Assembly: GCA_026706935.1 (NCBI GenBank)
Contig: JAPOXV010000018.1
Span: 62,001-126,000 of the forward strand
Source of the DNA: Gammaproteobacteria bacterium
Lineage (GTDB): Bacteria; Pseudomonadota; Gammaproteobacteria; Pseudomonadales; Azotimanducaceae
Length of the DNA: 64,000 nt
Direction: 5' to 3'
This document shows positions 1-8,288 of the stretch, piece by piece; the stretch's first letter is position 1, and the number at the start of each line of letters is the position of its first letter. Below the pieces are notes generated by a model, which saw only the letters and a list, made by a program, of their open reading frames with translations, had not been told where the DNA came from and searched no databases. The position numbers and the translations under genes are program-made.

Positions 1-263
1 AGACTTTCAGACACTAACGCAATTCTTCCGTGAAGTGTTCTCGATCGCCTTGTAGTCGCGACGCCATCGTTAATGCGGTTAACTTAAAAAGGCCTTCGTG
101 ACGCGAGGCTTGCGACCGTCACACATCATGCCTCATCGCTCAATCTTCTATTTGTGAGGTCTGTTTCGACAGTTGTGGAGCGCTGAATCGTTCGTTCGGG
201 TTTAGTGCGATTTGTCCAGTTGTTGTTACAACTGTCTCCGTCGGCTATTAACATAATTAGTAC

Positions 264-563
264 ATGGTCACTCCCAACTTACAGCAGTTGCTCCTCGCTC
301 ATCGCGATGACATCATTGGTGCCGCGGAAGAGAGTGGTTTTTACAACGTTCGGTTCTTCGGATCCGTGGCTAGAGGCGATTACTCGAACGACAGTGATAT
401 TGACCTTTTGGTGGACTATAGAACCTCGACGTCTATCTTCGATTTGGGTCACTTAATCGGAAGGTGTGAGGGGATTCTCGACAGGCGTGTCGATGTAGTA
501 ACTCTTGGTTGCATTCCGGAGGCAGATCATGAACGTGTACTCCGCGAGTCCGTGCCATTGTGA
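264..563 (+). CDS. MNT-type nucleotidyltransferase antitoxin (orphaned)
   Basis: Small 99-residue minimal nucleotidyltransferase. The diagnostic pattern GSVARG (about residues 33-38), followed by DSDIDLLVDY, gives the G-S-x(10)-D-x-D active-site signature of Pol-beta-like MNT proteins. In MNT/HEPN toxin-antitoxin pairs this protein AMPylates and neutralises the HEPN RNase. The stop codon overlaps a GTG that opens the HEPN frame, the usual coupled arrangement. The toxin gene is broken downstream, so this antitoxin is probably orphaned although its own frame is intact. Family assignment is firm; substrate and current role are inferred. Confidence 0.88.
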   Translation: MVTPNLQQLLLAHRDDIIGAAEESGFYNVRFFGSVARGDYSNDSDIDLLVDYRTSTSIFDLGHLIGRCEGILDRRVDVVTLGCIPEADHERVLRESVPL

Positions 564-1166
564 GTGGCAGATCAAGAAATGTGGAGCTTTTAGATCATAT
601 TTCCGAATGTATCCAAAGGCGATTACTACCTTGATTACAAAAACCCTGGTTAACAACATTAGTCTTGCAATTCACGCAAGATAACTATACAATTAAACAG
701 GTGATGCGAAAACCAAGCATCGAAATGACCCCGGCGACTGGGGTGTCTGGACGAGGGAGGAGCGTTCACGTTGGTGACTCCAATGATCCGTCAAAATGCA
801 GCTTGATTTGTAATCAAGTATGTAAGTCCCTATCCAAAGGATTGATGAGTACACAGAATCCTGCAACGAGGTCTTTTTCGGATCCAAGCTAATTCAGGAT
901 GCCGTGATTCGGAACCTCCAAATACTCTCCGAATCCACTATGCGGCTAACTACTTCGATTAAAGCGACAGAGAACCACTGATTGATTGGCGGCGGTTGCG
1001 TGACTTTAGAAATGTACTTACTCACGGTTATTTTGTAATTGACAAAGAGCTAGTATGGAATGCGTTAGAGCTTCTTCCACCGTTGGCTGATGCTGTGGCG
1101 AGAATGCAAATATTTGCTCAATGTAGAACTGCAGCTGCGCCTCCAAAAAACGATGACTCCAGGTGA
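560..1166 (+). pseudogene. HEPN (DUF86) toxin gene, interrupted and frameshifted
   Basis: The frame opens with GTG at 560 (overlapping the MNT stop) and reads as the start of a DUF86 HEPN protein up to codon AGG at 617-619. It hits a stop inside an inserted element and resumes at 841 with IDEYTE and then QDAVIRN. Removing 221 bp restores the frame exactly. A second lesion lies near 973-977, where the frame must slip by -1 to continue into DFRNVLTHGYF, which carries the RNase motif R-x4-H, and then to a stop at 1164-1166. The active-site motif survives in the DNA but cannot be translated from the start codon. So this is a dead toxin with two independent lesions. The lesions are read directly; the ancestral function follows from the family. 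Confidence 0.85.
610..840. mobile_element. MITE-like insertion, 211 bp, with 10-bp target site duplication
   Basis: The decamer TATCCAAAGG occurs at 610-619 and again at 831-840, exactly bracketing the segment that interrupts the HEPN frame. Inside lie perfect 12-bp terminal inverted repeats, CTTGATTACAAA at 630-641 and its complement at 807-818, with imperfect pairing outward to both ends. The body (620-830) has no credible coding frame, so it is non-autonomous. A short stem (ACCCC/GGGGT) lies near 729-745. A duplication of 9-10 bp suits transposases such as the IS1 or IS4 groups, but no parent transposase is visible here. Insertion is directly supported; the family is unknown. Confidence 0.85.
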
Positions 1167-1206
1167 TCCACTAGAACCTAAATTAGGAGACGAGTCTCGC
1201 GACGTT

Positions 1207-2301
1207 CTAAGATAAGGCGTTTTTAAAGATCTTCGCTTCCTTCCGAGCGATCTCAAAGGCGGTCTTACCGTTTTTGTTCGTGATGTTCGGATCTGCGCCG
1301 TTTGCCAAGAGAGCTTCTGCCGCACTTACCTTACCTTCGTACGTCGCACGGTGTAAAGGTGTTCGACCTTTCTTGTCCTGCGTATTTAGGTCAGCGCCGG
1401 AGGTAGCTAGCAAAGTGACGACATTCGCTTGATCCATCTCCGCGGCTAGTTGAATAGGAGTACGATGGGATCGGTTCAAGGCGTTTGGATTCGCATTTTG
1501 ATCTAGTAGCAGTTGGGTCGTGGATTCCGCACCCGCTCGCGAAGACCAATGCAACGCGGTCATGCCGAACTCTAAAGGCTTGTGAGAAAGCGAAGGGTCT
1601 TCCGCCAGTAATTCTTCAACACGAGTCACATCGTCTAATGCACTAGCGGAACCAATATCGTAATACGCGCCGTCATCGATCAGGAGTTTGGCAACGGTAA
1701 GGTGTTCTTCTTTTGTCCCGAGCTTCGGGGGAGCCACCGCTTCCTGCAACGATGTTTCGCCCCGTTCGCCATTGCTCTTCATACGCAATTCGTGGTGCTT
1801 GCGGACACCGTATTTGATAAGAAGCGTCGCCATGTCTACCGAGCCTCGATATGCCGCCCAATACATTAGAGAAATGTTGTCGGGCCACCCCAAATGTGGC
1901 TTTTTAACGGACACGCAGGTTGCGTCGACGACGCCCGATTCAAATAGCGCTTGCAAGGAGTCGACAGCGTCACACCATGCACCTTCATGCATCTGGTTGT
2001 AGACGTCCTGTGGCATTTGAAACGGCACGTTGTGCTCAATTAAAAACGCGATAGCGGGACCGCATCCTTTCATACCAACCATGGTGTTGAGTAGTCGTGG
2101 TCCGATGTTGTCTAGAACGTGTGGGTGTTGGCTAACGATTTCACCCATACGCTCTGTGTTTGGATACCCTTGCCACCGTTCTGGCGTTTGACCGAGAGCG
2201 GCGATGATCATCGAACTCTCGAAATGGCTTAAGTCCAGTTTCGGTTCTTCGCGAAAGAAGAAATCGGACTGGACACGATTGATTGGATCAACAACTCTCA
2301 T
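1207..2301 (-). CDS. ankyrin-repeat protein
   Basis: A 364-residue protein whose C-terminal half holds clear ankyrin repeats (GMTALHWSSRAG, RTPIQLAAEM, GRTPLHRATYEG, GKTAFEIARK) with inter-repeat signatures such as NPNALN and GADLNTQD. A more divergent repeat region lies near residue 150 (MYWAAYRG). No signal peptide or membrane segment is evident, so it is probably a cytoplasmic protein-binding scaffold. It is encoded just downstream of holC on the same strand with a 15-bp gap, so cotranscription is likely. A second ankyrin protein of almost identical length and plan is encoded at 29553-30650. The binding partner cannot be inferred. Confidence 0.9.
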   Translation of the reverse strand: MRVVDPINRVQSDFFFREEPKLDLSHFESSMIIAALGQTPERWQGYPNTERMGEIVSQHPHVLDNIGPRLLNTMVGMKGCGPAIAFLIEHNVPFQMPQDVYNQMHEGAWCDAVDSLQALFESGVVDATCVSVKKPHLGWPDNISLMYWAAYRGSVDMATLLIKYGVRKHHELRMKSNGERGETSLQEAVAPPKLGTKEEHLTVAKLLIDDGAYYDIGSASALDDVTRVEELLAEDPSLSHKPLEFGMTALHWSSRAGAESTTQLLLDQNANPNALNRSHRTPIQLAAEMDQANVVTLLATSGADLNTQDKKGRTPLHRATYEGKVSAAEALLANGADPNITNKNGKTAFEIARKEAKIFKNALS

Positions 2302-2316
2302 TCGGTTTAACTTCCT

Positions 2317-2760
2317 TTAGCCGACCTTTACAGAATGGTTCTGAACGGTGCAGTTCAATTGTTCGTAGTGGTTCTGACGCGTACTCGCGGCATCAGCTTC
2401 GTTCGGCATTACGATCTCAAATATGCGTTCGAATTTCCCCGCGATCGCGATTGCCTGATCTGTAAGGTTGATGAGCACGTAATGACCGTCCTCCGGTAAT
2501 TGGTGGTGAATCCGCGCGAGATTTTGATGCGATGGTCTCTCCATGCAACGTTCGTGCGGGACGAATCGGTCCGGAGGGAATTCCCAGAGAAGCTCATCGA
2601 TTCTCGCGGAATCTTCGTCGTTTGCCGTCAAAATAAACACTGACTTCGACCTTTCGTATGCTTGAGACGCGAGACGACACGCGGTCTTGAATTTTGCGTC
2701 TAGGTCAACTCGATCAAGTTGATAGAAGCTCACGCTTGCGAGTGCGCTATCGTTCTTCAA
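2317..2760 (-). CDS. holC: DNA polymerase III subunit chi
   Basis: A 147-residue protein matching the HolC fold. It has an N-terminal strand VSFYQLD, then the lysine/serine region KSVFILTANDEDSARIDELLWEF and PDRFVPHE, the most conserved part of chi, and later YVLINLT. Chi links the clamp loader to SSB through psi. It lies next to lptF on the opposite strand. In many gammaproteobacteria pepA sits between holC and lptF and valS follows holC; here pepA is missing and an ankyrin gene follows instead. The family call is confident. The start is taken as the first codon giving the full N-terminal strand. Confidence 0.85.
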   Translation of the reverse strand: MKNDSALASVSFYQLDRVDLDAKFKTACRLASQAYERSKSVFILTANDEDSARIDELLWEFPPDRFVPHERCMERPSHQNLARIHHQLPEDGHYVLINLTDQAIAIAGKFERIFEIVMPNEADAASTRQNHYEQLNCTVQNHSVKVG

Positions 2761-2929
2761 TTCGTTGGTTTAACATGCATACACAGCAAGGTCAATTTTC
2801 GCCAAAAGTCGTGTCAGATGGGAAAAAGCATGGAAGGACTGGCGCAAGAATTAGACGACGATTGCTTGTCACGTACGTCGTGGACAGCCCATTGGATCCC
2901 ATCACACGGACACTAACGAGTGATTCGAC

Positions 2930-4000
2930 GTGATTGACGTAGGCATCGCGCCGAGATACTGTCTTCGGGAACTCGTAGCTGTGTTTGCAGTCGTTTTCTT
3001 CGTTCTCATGCTCATTAGTCTAGGCAGTCGCTTCACAGGCTATCTGCAGGACGCCGCGGCAGGCGAGCTCGCGCCTGAGGTACTGTGGCTGGTCCTAGCG
3101 CTGAAGATGCCAGATTTCCTCCAAATCGTGATCCCGTTCAGTCTTTATCTATCGATTCTCCTTACACTCGGTCGATTGGATGCTGACAGCGAAATGCCGA
3201 TCTTTCAGATCGCTAATGTAGGTCCATTGCGTCTACTAGGATGGCTTGGCTGGATTGTCATTCCAGTCGTCGTGTTTATTGCGTACTTTAGTTTTATCGT
3301 GACACCCGACGCCCGCGCGAAATTTCTTGAAGTGCTGACGTCTCAGGAAGTTGTAAGTGAGTTCGACGTCATCAAAGCAGACTCTTTTCGCACGTTCGAT
3401 GATGGTCGGCGCATGAGCTATATGGGCGAGGTTGACCGTGAATCAATGACAGTTGGTGATGTTTTTCTGCAACAACGAACTCCTACGTCAAACGTCACGA
3501 TACTGGCTGATCGTGGTCAGTATCACGTTGAACCGGACACGGGAGTGCGTTATCTCGAGCTCCTGTCAGGTCGTCGTTACGAACTCGATGAATCTGATCG
3601 TGGATTTAGTGTCGCTTCCTTTGACACTATGACGCAACGGATTGAAATCGAAGGGGTGAACCACTTGCGGGAAGATCCATCTCGCATTCCATCCTTAAGT
3701 CTTGATGCGAATGATCCGAAACAACGCCTCGAATGGCACTGGCGATTTGTGATGCCGATCATGACGCTCATTGTCGCTTTCATTGCTGTTGGTTTGGGAC
3801 GCATCAAACCGCGCTCTGGTCGTTTCGGAAAAATCCTACCTGGCTTGCTCATTTTCGTCGCGTATTACGGATTGATCCTTGGATCAATGAATCAAATGCA
3901 GCACAGCGCTGCGCTCGCAGCAATAGGTTTTTGGCACGTTCATGTCGTAATGGCTCTGGTTGGAATCTACCTCATGCGGAAGAACTGGCGACCCGTATGA
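2930..4000 (+). CDS. lptF: LPS export permease LptF
   Basis: A 356-residue YjgP/YjgQ-family inner-membrane protein. Hydrophobic segments occur near residues 15-35, 55-80 and 100-125, then a periplasmic beta-rich domain (about 130-260), then three further transmembrane segments near the C-terminus. With LptG it forms the membrane core of the LptB2FG ABC transporter that extracts lipopolysaccharide from the inner membrane. The start is a GTG giving the usual family N-terminus; no strong ribosome site is visible. The stop overlaps the lptG start in an ATGA tetramer, indicating translational coupling. The neighbour LptG confirms the assignment. Confidence 0.93.
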   Translation: MIDVGIAPRYCLRELVAVFAVVFFVLMLISLGSRFTGYLQDAAAGELAPEVLWLVLALKMPDFLQIVIPFSLYLSILLTLGRLDADSEMPIFQIANVGPLRLLGWLGWIVIPVVVFIAYFSFIVTPDARAKFLEVLTSQEVVSEFDVIKADSFRTFDDGRRMSYMGEVDRESMTVGDVFLQQRTPTSNVTILADRGQYHVEPDTGVRYLELLSGRRYELDESDRGFSVASFDTMTQRIEIEGVNHLREDPSRIPSLSLDANDPKQRLEWHWRFVMPIMTLIVAFIAVGLGRIKPRSGRFGKILPGLLIFVAYYGLILGSMNQMQHSAALAAIGFWHVHVVMALVGIYLMRKNWRPV

Positions 4001-5043
4001 ATGCGCGTTTGATGGATTGGTACATCGGAAAAACGACATTTCTCGCGATGGTCGTGGTGACCTTGTGCGGCGGTTTGTTGATGTTCGTCTTCACATTACT
4101 CGACGCATTACCCGATGCGGAAGAGCAAGGAGGATTCCTTGCTGCACTCGGTCAGACGATAAGAACGATGCCGCGTAAGATTGAGGAACTTGCGCCGTTC
4201 GCTGTCTTTCTTGGCGTCCTAGTCGGCATGGGAAACCTATCTTCTAATTCGGAACTGACAATATTCCGAAGTACCGGCGTCTCAGTTGTGCGCTTGTTCG
4301 TGTCGGCATGTATCCCAAGTGTGCTGATGATCATCCTTGCTCAAACGCTGGTGCCGTTGGTATTCGCTTCAGACGAACGTGGTTCAGAGTCAATTGACGG
4401 GACGATCGACGCTGCGTGGATTAGGGAAGGTAGCACGTTCACCCGCATCGGATCCATAACAGGCACGGAAACACTGCAAGGCGTTTCACAATACACGCTA
4501 GACGATGTCGGAGATCTATCGAAAGTGCGTGAAGCAAGAACTGCACGACCGATCGATGACGTAGGTGGTTGGGTACTTGATGAAGTTACGGAGACGTTGA
4601 TTAACTCACAACGAATCGACGTGACAAGCCCTCAGAATGCGACTTGGGATACGCCGCGTTCTGCGGATTCGTTGATGAGCGCGTTCACCACCGAGCCACG
4701 CAAAATGTCGCTCTTGCAGCTGTATGAGCAGATCGACGATTTGCGCGAGGCAGGCGAAGACGCAAGGGAATTCGAGGTCGAGTTCTGGTTGAAACTCACG
4801 AAACCACTCAGCGTATTAGGCTTAGTGCTGATTGCGATCGGATTCGTCGTGGGTTCGACTCGAGAAATGGGGATGGGTGCACGTTTAACGTTTGGCATCG
4901 CGGTAGGTTTCGCGTTCCACTACTTTCAGACTCTGGTCGCCCCTGTAACGGTTGTTTTCGCACTCCCACCCGCTGTCGCGATCAGCATTCCCATCGTTAT
5001 GGTTTGGGCGATCGGGTTGGTACTGCTTCAGCGCATCCGATAG
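3997..5043 (+). CDS. lptG: LPS export permease LptG
   Basis: A 348-residue YjgP/YjgQ-family permease, the partner of LptF. I chose ATG at 3997, overlapping the lptF stop (ATGA), because it gives the typical LptG N-terminus MDWYIGK shortly after the start. An upstream frame extension inside lptF has no support. The layout is a transmembrane helix at about 15-40, a helix pair about 60-125, a periplasmic domain to about 255, then three C-terminal helices. It functions in the LptB2FG complex driving LPS toward the periplasmic bridge. No lptB or lptAC is in the window, as is usual because those genes lie elsewhere. Confidence 0.93.
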   Translation: MNARLMDWYIGKTTFLAMVVVTLCGGLLMFVFTLLDALPDAEEQGGFLAALGQTIRTMPRKIEELAPFAVFLGVLVGMGNLSSNSELTIFRSTGVSVVRLFVSACIPSVLMIILAQTLVPLVFASDERGSESIDGTIDAAWIREGSTFTRIGSITGTETLQGVSQYTLDDVGDLSKVREARTARPIDDVGGWVLDEVTETLINSQRIDVTSPQNATWDTPRSADSLMSAFTTEPRKMSLLQLYEQIDDLREAGEDAREFEVEFWLKLTKPLSVLGLVLIAIGFVVGSTREMGMGARLTFGIAVGFAFHYFQTLVAPVTVVFALPPAVAISIPIVMVWAIGLVLLQRIR

Positions 5044-5096
5044 CGTCGAAAACCCAAGTCCTTTCTATAATCGGTCGCTCCCGCTAGACCCGTCGA

Positions 5097-6581
5097 ATGT
5101 CCGTTAGAACGCGTGTCGCGCCGTCGCCAACAGGTACGCCTCACCTAGGCACCGCGTACATCGCGCTGTTCAATAAAGCGTATGCAGAGCAGCAGGGCGG
5201 GGACTTCATCCTTCGAATCGAAGATTCCGATACCGTAAGGAGCTCAAAGCAGTCAGAAGTCGATATTCTGGATGCCTTGAAATGGCTAGATCTGGATTGG
5301 GATGAAGGTCCAGATATTGGTGGTTCACGAGGCCCTTATCGCGTCAGCGAGAGGTTGACGCATTACGAAGCACATGCCAACGAGCTGATTCAAGCGGGAG
5401 GTGCTTTTACGTGCTTCTGTTCGCAAGAACGTCTTGATGAGTTACGTCGCGAACAACAACGTCAAGGCGAGACGCCAAAGTACGACGGTCATTGTCTTGC
5501 TTTAAGCGAAAGTGAAGTCCAGCGTCGTATAGATGAGGGTGAGTCACACGTCGTTCGATTGCGCGTACCCGATTCAGGGGACTGTACCTTCACCGATCGA
5601 ATCCGCGGCGAAATCACCATTCCATGGCAGCAAGTCGATATGCAGGTGCTAGTGAAGTCCGATGGCTTTCCGACGTACCATCTCTGTGCGACTGTCGATG
5701 ACCACCTGATGGGTATAACGCACATCCTTCGGGGCGAAGAGTGGATTTCATCGTGTCCCAAGCATGTGCTGATCTACGACTACTTCGGTTGGCAATTCCA
5801 AGAGCTATTCCACTTGCCACTCTTACGCAACAAAGACCAGTCGAAGATGTCGAAGCGCAAGAATCCAACTGGAATCAATTACTATCGGGATCGAGGCTAC
5901 CTGCCGGAAGCACTGTTGAACTACCTCGCAACAATGGGGTGGTCAATGCCAGACGAGAGCGAGCAGTTTAGCTATGCTCAGTTGACCGAGAAGCTAGATC
6001 TCACTCGGATTTCGCCGCGCGGTCCTGTGTTCGATGTTGAGAAACTCGATTGGCTGAATGGTTGCTATATCCGGGATTTACCGGATGAAGAGCTTCGAAC
6101 CCGCTTTTCTTCTTGGGCTGGTAACTCAGCGAATCTCGAGAAAATCGTTTCGATGTTAAAAGAGCGGACCGAGCGATTTGACCAAGTCCTAACTCAAGTC
6201 GATTACTTGATAGGCGAGCGTAAACCGATCGACAAGGAAGATTTGATGCAGCCGCCCTTATCGGAGGAGGACGTGGTGAAGATCTTGGACTTTGCCGCTC
6301 GAACATTGGAGTGTATTACGACGTGGCGCAGCGACGAAATTGGTGTCGCGCTACGTCATACAGCCGAAATTTGTGACTACAAAGTGAGAGATTTCGTTGC
6401 CCCACTTTTCGTCGCGTTATCCGGTCGAAAAGTAGCGCTACCTTTATTCGATTCTATTGAAGTGTTGGGTTTGGAACTCACTCGCGCACGCCTTCGCTCG
6501 GCGATCGATATTCTCGGCGGGATTTCCAATAAGAAGCTGAAGAGATTGGATAAGGAGTGGACTACGCTGACTCAATCGTAG
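5097..6581 (+). CDS. gltX: glutamyl-tRNA synthetase
   Basis: A 494-residue class I aminoacyl-tRNA synthetase. It opens with TRVAPSPTGTPHLGTA, containing the HIGH-type motif HLGT (residues 16-19). The signature KMSKR is at about 250-254, followed by KNPTGINYYRDRG. The zinc-binding region CFCSQ is at about 106. It charges tRNA-Glu with glutamate in the cytoplasm. Length fits the discriminating bacterial enzyme. It stands alone between lptG and a convergent gene, with tRNA-Ala(GGC) 1 kb downstream, as also occurs near gltX in Escherichia coli. Confidence is high. Confidence 0.97.
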   Translation: MSVRTRVAPSPTGTPHLGTAYIALFNKAYAEQQGGDFILRIEDSDTVRSSKQSEVDILDALKWLDLDWDEGPDIGGSRGPYRVSERLTHYEAHANELIQAGGAFTCFCSQERLDELRREQQRQGETPKYDGHCLALSESEVQRRIDEGESHVVRLRVPDSGDCTFTDRIRGEITIPWQQVDMQVLVKSDGFPTYHLCATVDDHLMGITHILRGEEWISSCPKHVLIYDYFGWQFQELFHLPLLRNKDQSKMSKRKNPTGINYYRDRGYLPEALLNYLATMGWSMPDESEQFSYAQLTEKLDLTRISPRGPVFDVEKLDWLNGCYIRDLPDEELRTRFSSWAGNSANLEKIVSMLKERTERFDQVLTQVDYLIGERKPIDKEDLMQPPLSEEDVVKILDFAARTLECITTWRSDEIGVALRHTAEICDYKVRDFVAPLFVALSGRKVALPLFDSIEVLGLELTRARLRSAIDILGGISNKKLKRLDKEWTTLTQS

Positions 6582-6604
6582 TCCGTCTCCATTCGCACAC
6601 TTTC

Positions 6605-7555
6605 TTAGAGAAGCGGCAGTAGTTCTCGAAGTCCTTTAAAAGCCCGAGTTTCCGCGGCTTCAGCTAGTCGAACGGCTTCTTTTTGCGTCTCTTTGCTCTG
6701 TTGTAAATCGGATGCTCGAAGCATTGTATCCGATGCCTCACGATAATCGGTAGCGATACTCGAAATGAGTTCGGATGCCTCGCTCATCGACGAAGCGAAC
6801 CCGTCAAAGTAGGTCGCCGCCATCGCCTTGCACTCGCCCCAAACGACAGCGTTCCACCACGCGCCGTGCTGCGTACCATGACCTTCGTCAATCGCCTTTA
6901 TCCAATTTGGATACGAAGCGGCACCTATTCGATACAGCTCATTGTGCTCACTTGCGGGGGAGGTCTCCCATATCCTTAGAGCGAACTCGATCGCAGGCTT
7001 GAGAACTTCGCTAGGAAAGTCCCGAACCTCGCTGTTTTTCGATACGGCGAACGCCGTAAGTGGCACGCCAGAATCAAATCCTTCCGACGAGCCGTACTCT
7101 AGTCTCGGCGGGGTACTATCAGCCATCCGATCCCATGGTTGCGTTAGCAGAAAACCATCTTCGTCAAATCCGCAAACTGTTTGATGGTCCATACACTCGA
7201 GCGTGCACACTTTTCCATCCATCAATGCTTGTCGAATCGCTGCGTCGAATCCAGCGCGTTGCTCTTTCGACGCGACGTGTGGCATCACGAAGCCGAGTAC
7301 CTCAATGTCGAGATTTAGATTCGAAAAGAGATCAAGCATCGGCTGGGTTTCCCAAACGTAAGGTCCGCTCGGGCATAGTTCGCCGTGAATGTTGGTTATG
7401 AATGCGTGTCCAGACCCTACGAAGAGCTCGGCCGTCGACCACGGTAATTCGAAGTAGGTACTGGCGGATTGCATGACCCCTAAATGAGACGTATTCAAAG
7501 GAGGTTGGGTGATATCTAGCTGTTGTGAAGCAGGCGCGTCCATACTCAATCTCAA
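6605..7555 (-). CDS. uncharacterised protein, weakly BtrH/C39-like
   Basis: A 316-residue soluble protein that I do not recognise firmly. The N-terminal half has a GSGHAFITNIHGELCPSGP segment and later a DGKVCTLECMDHQTVCGFDEDGFLL segment. That pattern (glycine-rich start, a cysteine, then a strand with H/C before G-[YF]-D) recalls the BtrH N-terminal domain, related to C39-type cysteine peptidase folds that act in acyl transfer or peptide processing. The C-terminal half is helical, with AAxYxxWIxAxDEG and W-rich WWNAVVWGE stretches, as in the DUF4872-like tail of BtrH relatives. There is no signal peptide. The gene is monocistronic and convergent with gltX. Function unknown; the family link is tentative. 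Confidence 0.55.
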   Translation of the reverse strand: MRLSMDAPASQQLDITQPPLNTSHLGVMQSASTYFELPWSTAELFVGSGHAFITNIHGELCPSGPYVWETQPMLDLFSNLNLDIEVLGFVMPHVASKEQRAGFDAAIRQALMDGKVCTLECMDHQTVCGFDEDGFLLTQPWDRMADSTPPRLEYGSSEGFDSGVPLTAFAVSKNSEVRDFPSEVLKPAIEFALRIWETSPASEHNELYRIGAASYPNWIKAIDEGHGTQHGAWWNAVVWGECKAMAATYFDGFASSMSEASELISSIATDYREASDTMLRASDLQQSKETQKEAVRLAEAAETRAFKGLRELLPLL

Positions 7556-7581
7556 GTTAGTACTGATTGAATTTCAAATTC

Positions 7582-7587
7582 TATAAT
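7582..7587 (+). promoter_or_regulatory. -10 element of the tRNA-Ala promoter
   Basis: A perfect TATAAT hexamer ends 14 bases before the mature 5' end of the tRNA and is followed by a CGGACTCGACGGAC discriminator region. No good -35 box is present at 16-18 bp spacing; TTAGTA at 7557-7562 lies 19 bp away and is weak. The call rests on the hexamer and its position. Confidence 0.5.
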
Positions 7588-7601
7588 CGGACTCGACGGA
7601 C

Positions 7602-7677
7602 GGGGCCATAGCTCAGCTGGGAGAGCGCAACAATGGCATTGTTGAGGTCGGCGGTTCGATCCCGCCTGGCTCCACCA
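7602..7677 (+). tRNA. tRNA-Ala (anticodon GGC)
   Basis: A complete 76-nt cloverleaf. The acceptor stem GGGGCCA pairs with TGGCTCC (one wobble). The D-arm is GCTCAGCTGGGAGAGC. The anticodon stem is CAACA/TGTTG with loop ATGGCAT, giving anticodon GGC. The T-arm carries GGTTCGATCCC, and CCA is encoded. GGC reads GCC/GCU alanine codons. A clear -10 box precedes it. Confidence 0.97.
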
Positions 7678-7697
7678 CCGATTCTCCATCATCTCCA

Positions 7698-8123
7698 CTA
7701 CGGCTTGCCTTCGACTATTTCGATGCTAACGCCGTCAGGCGCAGCGACATAGCAAAGCCAATTGTTGGGTGTAAATTCCCACGGTTCGACCGCGAAATGG
7801 GCGCCGCGTGAACGGAGTTCCTCGCAATACGTGCGCAAATCTCCATGGTACGTGTAACCGAAATGATCCGTTCCCCATTCGTTGTGGCTTGAATAGTCTG
7901 CATACTCATGCATCGGAGAAGGTTCACTGGGTCCTTCGCCGGCACGTTGCCCCCTCACGAGTAACGTCATACCACCAAGGTTCACATGTATTTGTGGTGC
8001 GTTGCGCGTTTGATAGCTCGCTTTGATTTCGCCGCCAAGCACATCGACGTACCACTTGGCGGTCGCTTCTGGATCCTTCGCAATCAAGTGAATGTGATCA
8101 AACGTCAGTTTTCCCTGAGGCAT
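7698..8123 (-). CDS. VOC-superfamily (glyoxalase/dioxygenase-like) protein
   Basis: A 141-residue single-domain vicinal oxygen chelate protein. It begins FDHIHLIAKDPEATAKWYVDVLGG, the first beta-alpha-beta-beta-beta module with a metal-ligand histidine, and ends with YVAAPDGVSIEIVEG, whose glutamate is the usual final metal ligand. A middle GTDHFGYTYHGDL segment supplies another histidine. Members include glyoxalase I, extradiol dioxygenases and resistance proteins, so the substrate cannot be read from the sequence. The gene lies just after tRNA-Ala on the opposite strand and is monocistronic. Confidence 0.85.
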   Translation of the reverse strand: MPQGKLTFDHIHLIAKDPEATAKWYVDVLGGEIKASYQTRNAPQIHVNLGGMTLLVRGQRAGEGPSEPSPMHEYADYSSHNEWGTDHFGYTYHGDLRTYCEELRSRGAHFAVEPWEFTPNNWLCYVAAPDGVSIEIVEGKP

Positions 8124-8288
8124 CGCGATCTCCTGGTTATTCGTTGAATGAACCTATATTGTGCCTCAGGCTCGCTTTTTCCAAAGTGAGCAGCTCCAGA
8201 TTAATTCATATCGGAATGTTCCGGTCTCACTTGTGAAAACTCGCAGGGTCGCTAACATGACGAAGGGCTTGTAAACCAAATTAAGGAA

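Noticed and set aside
2761-2929. Possible remains of pepA between holC and lptF.
   Set aside because: Only 169 bp and no aminopeptidase-like peptide in any frame.
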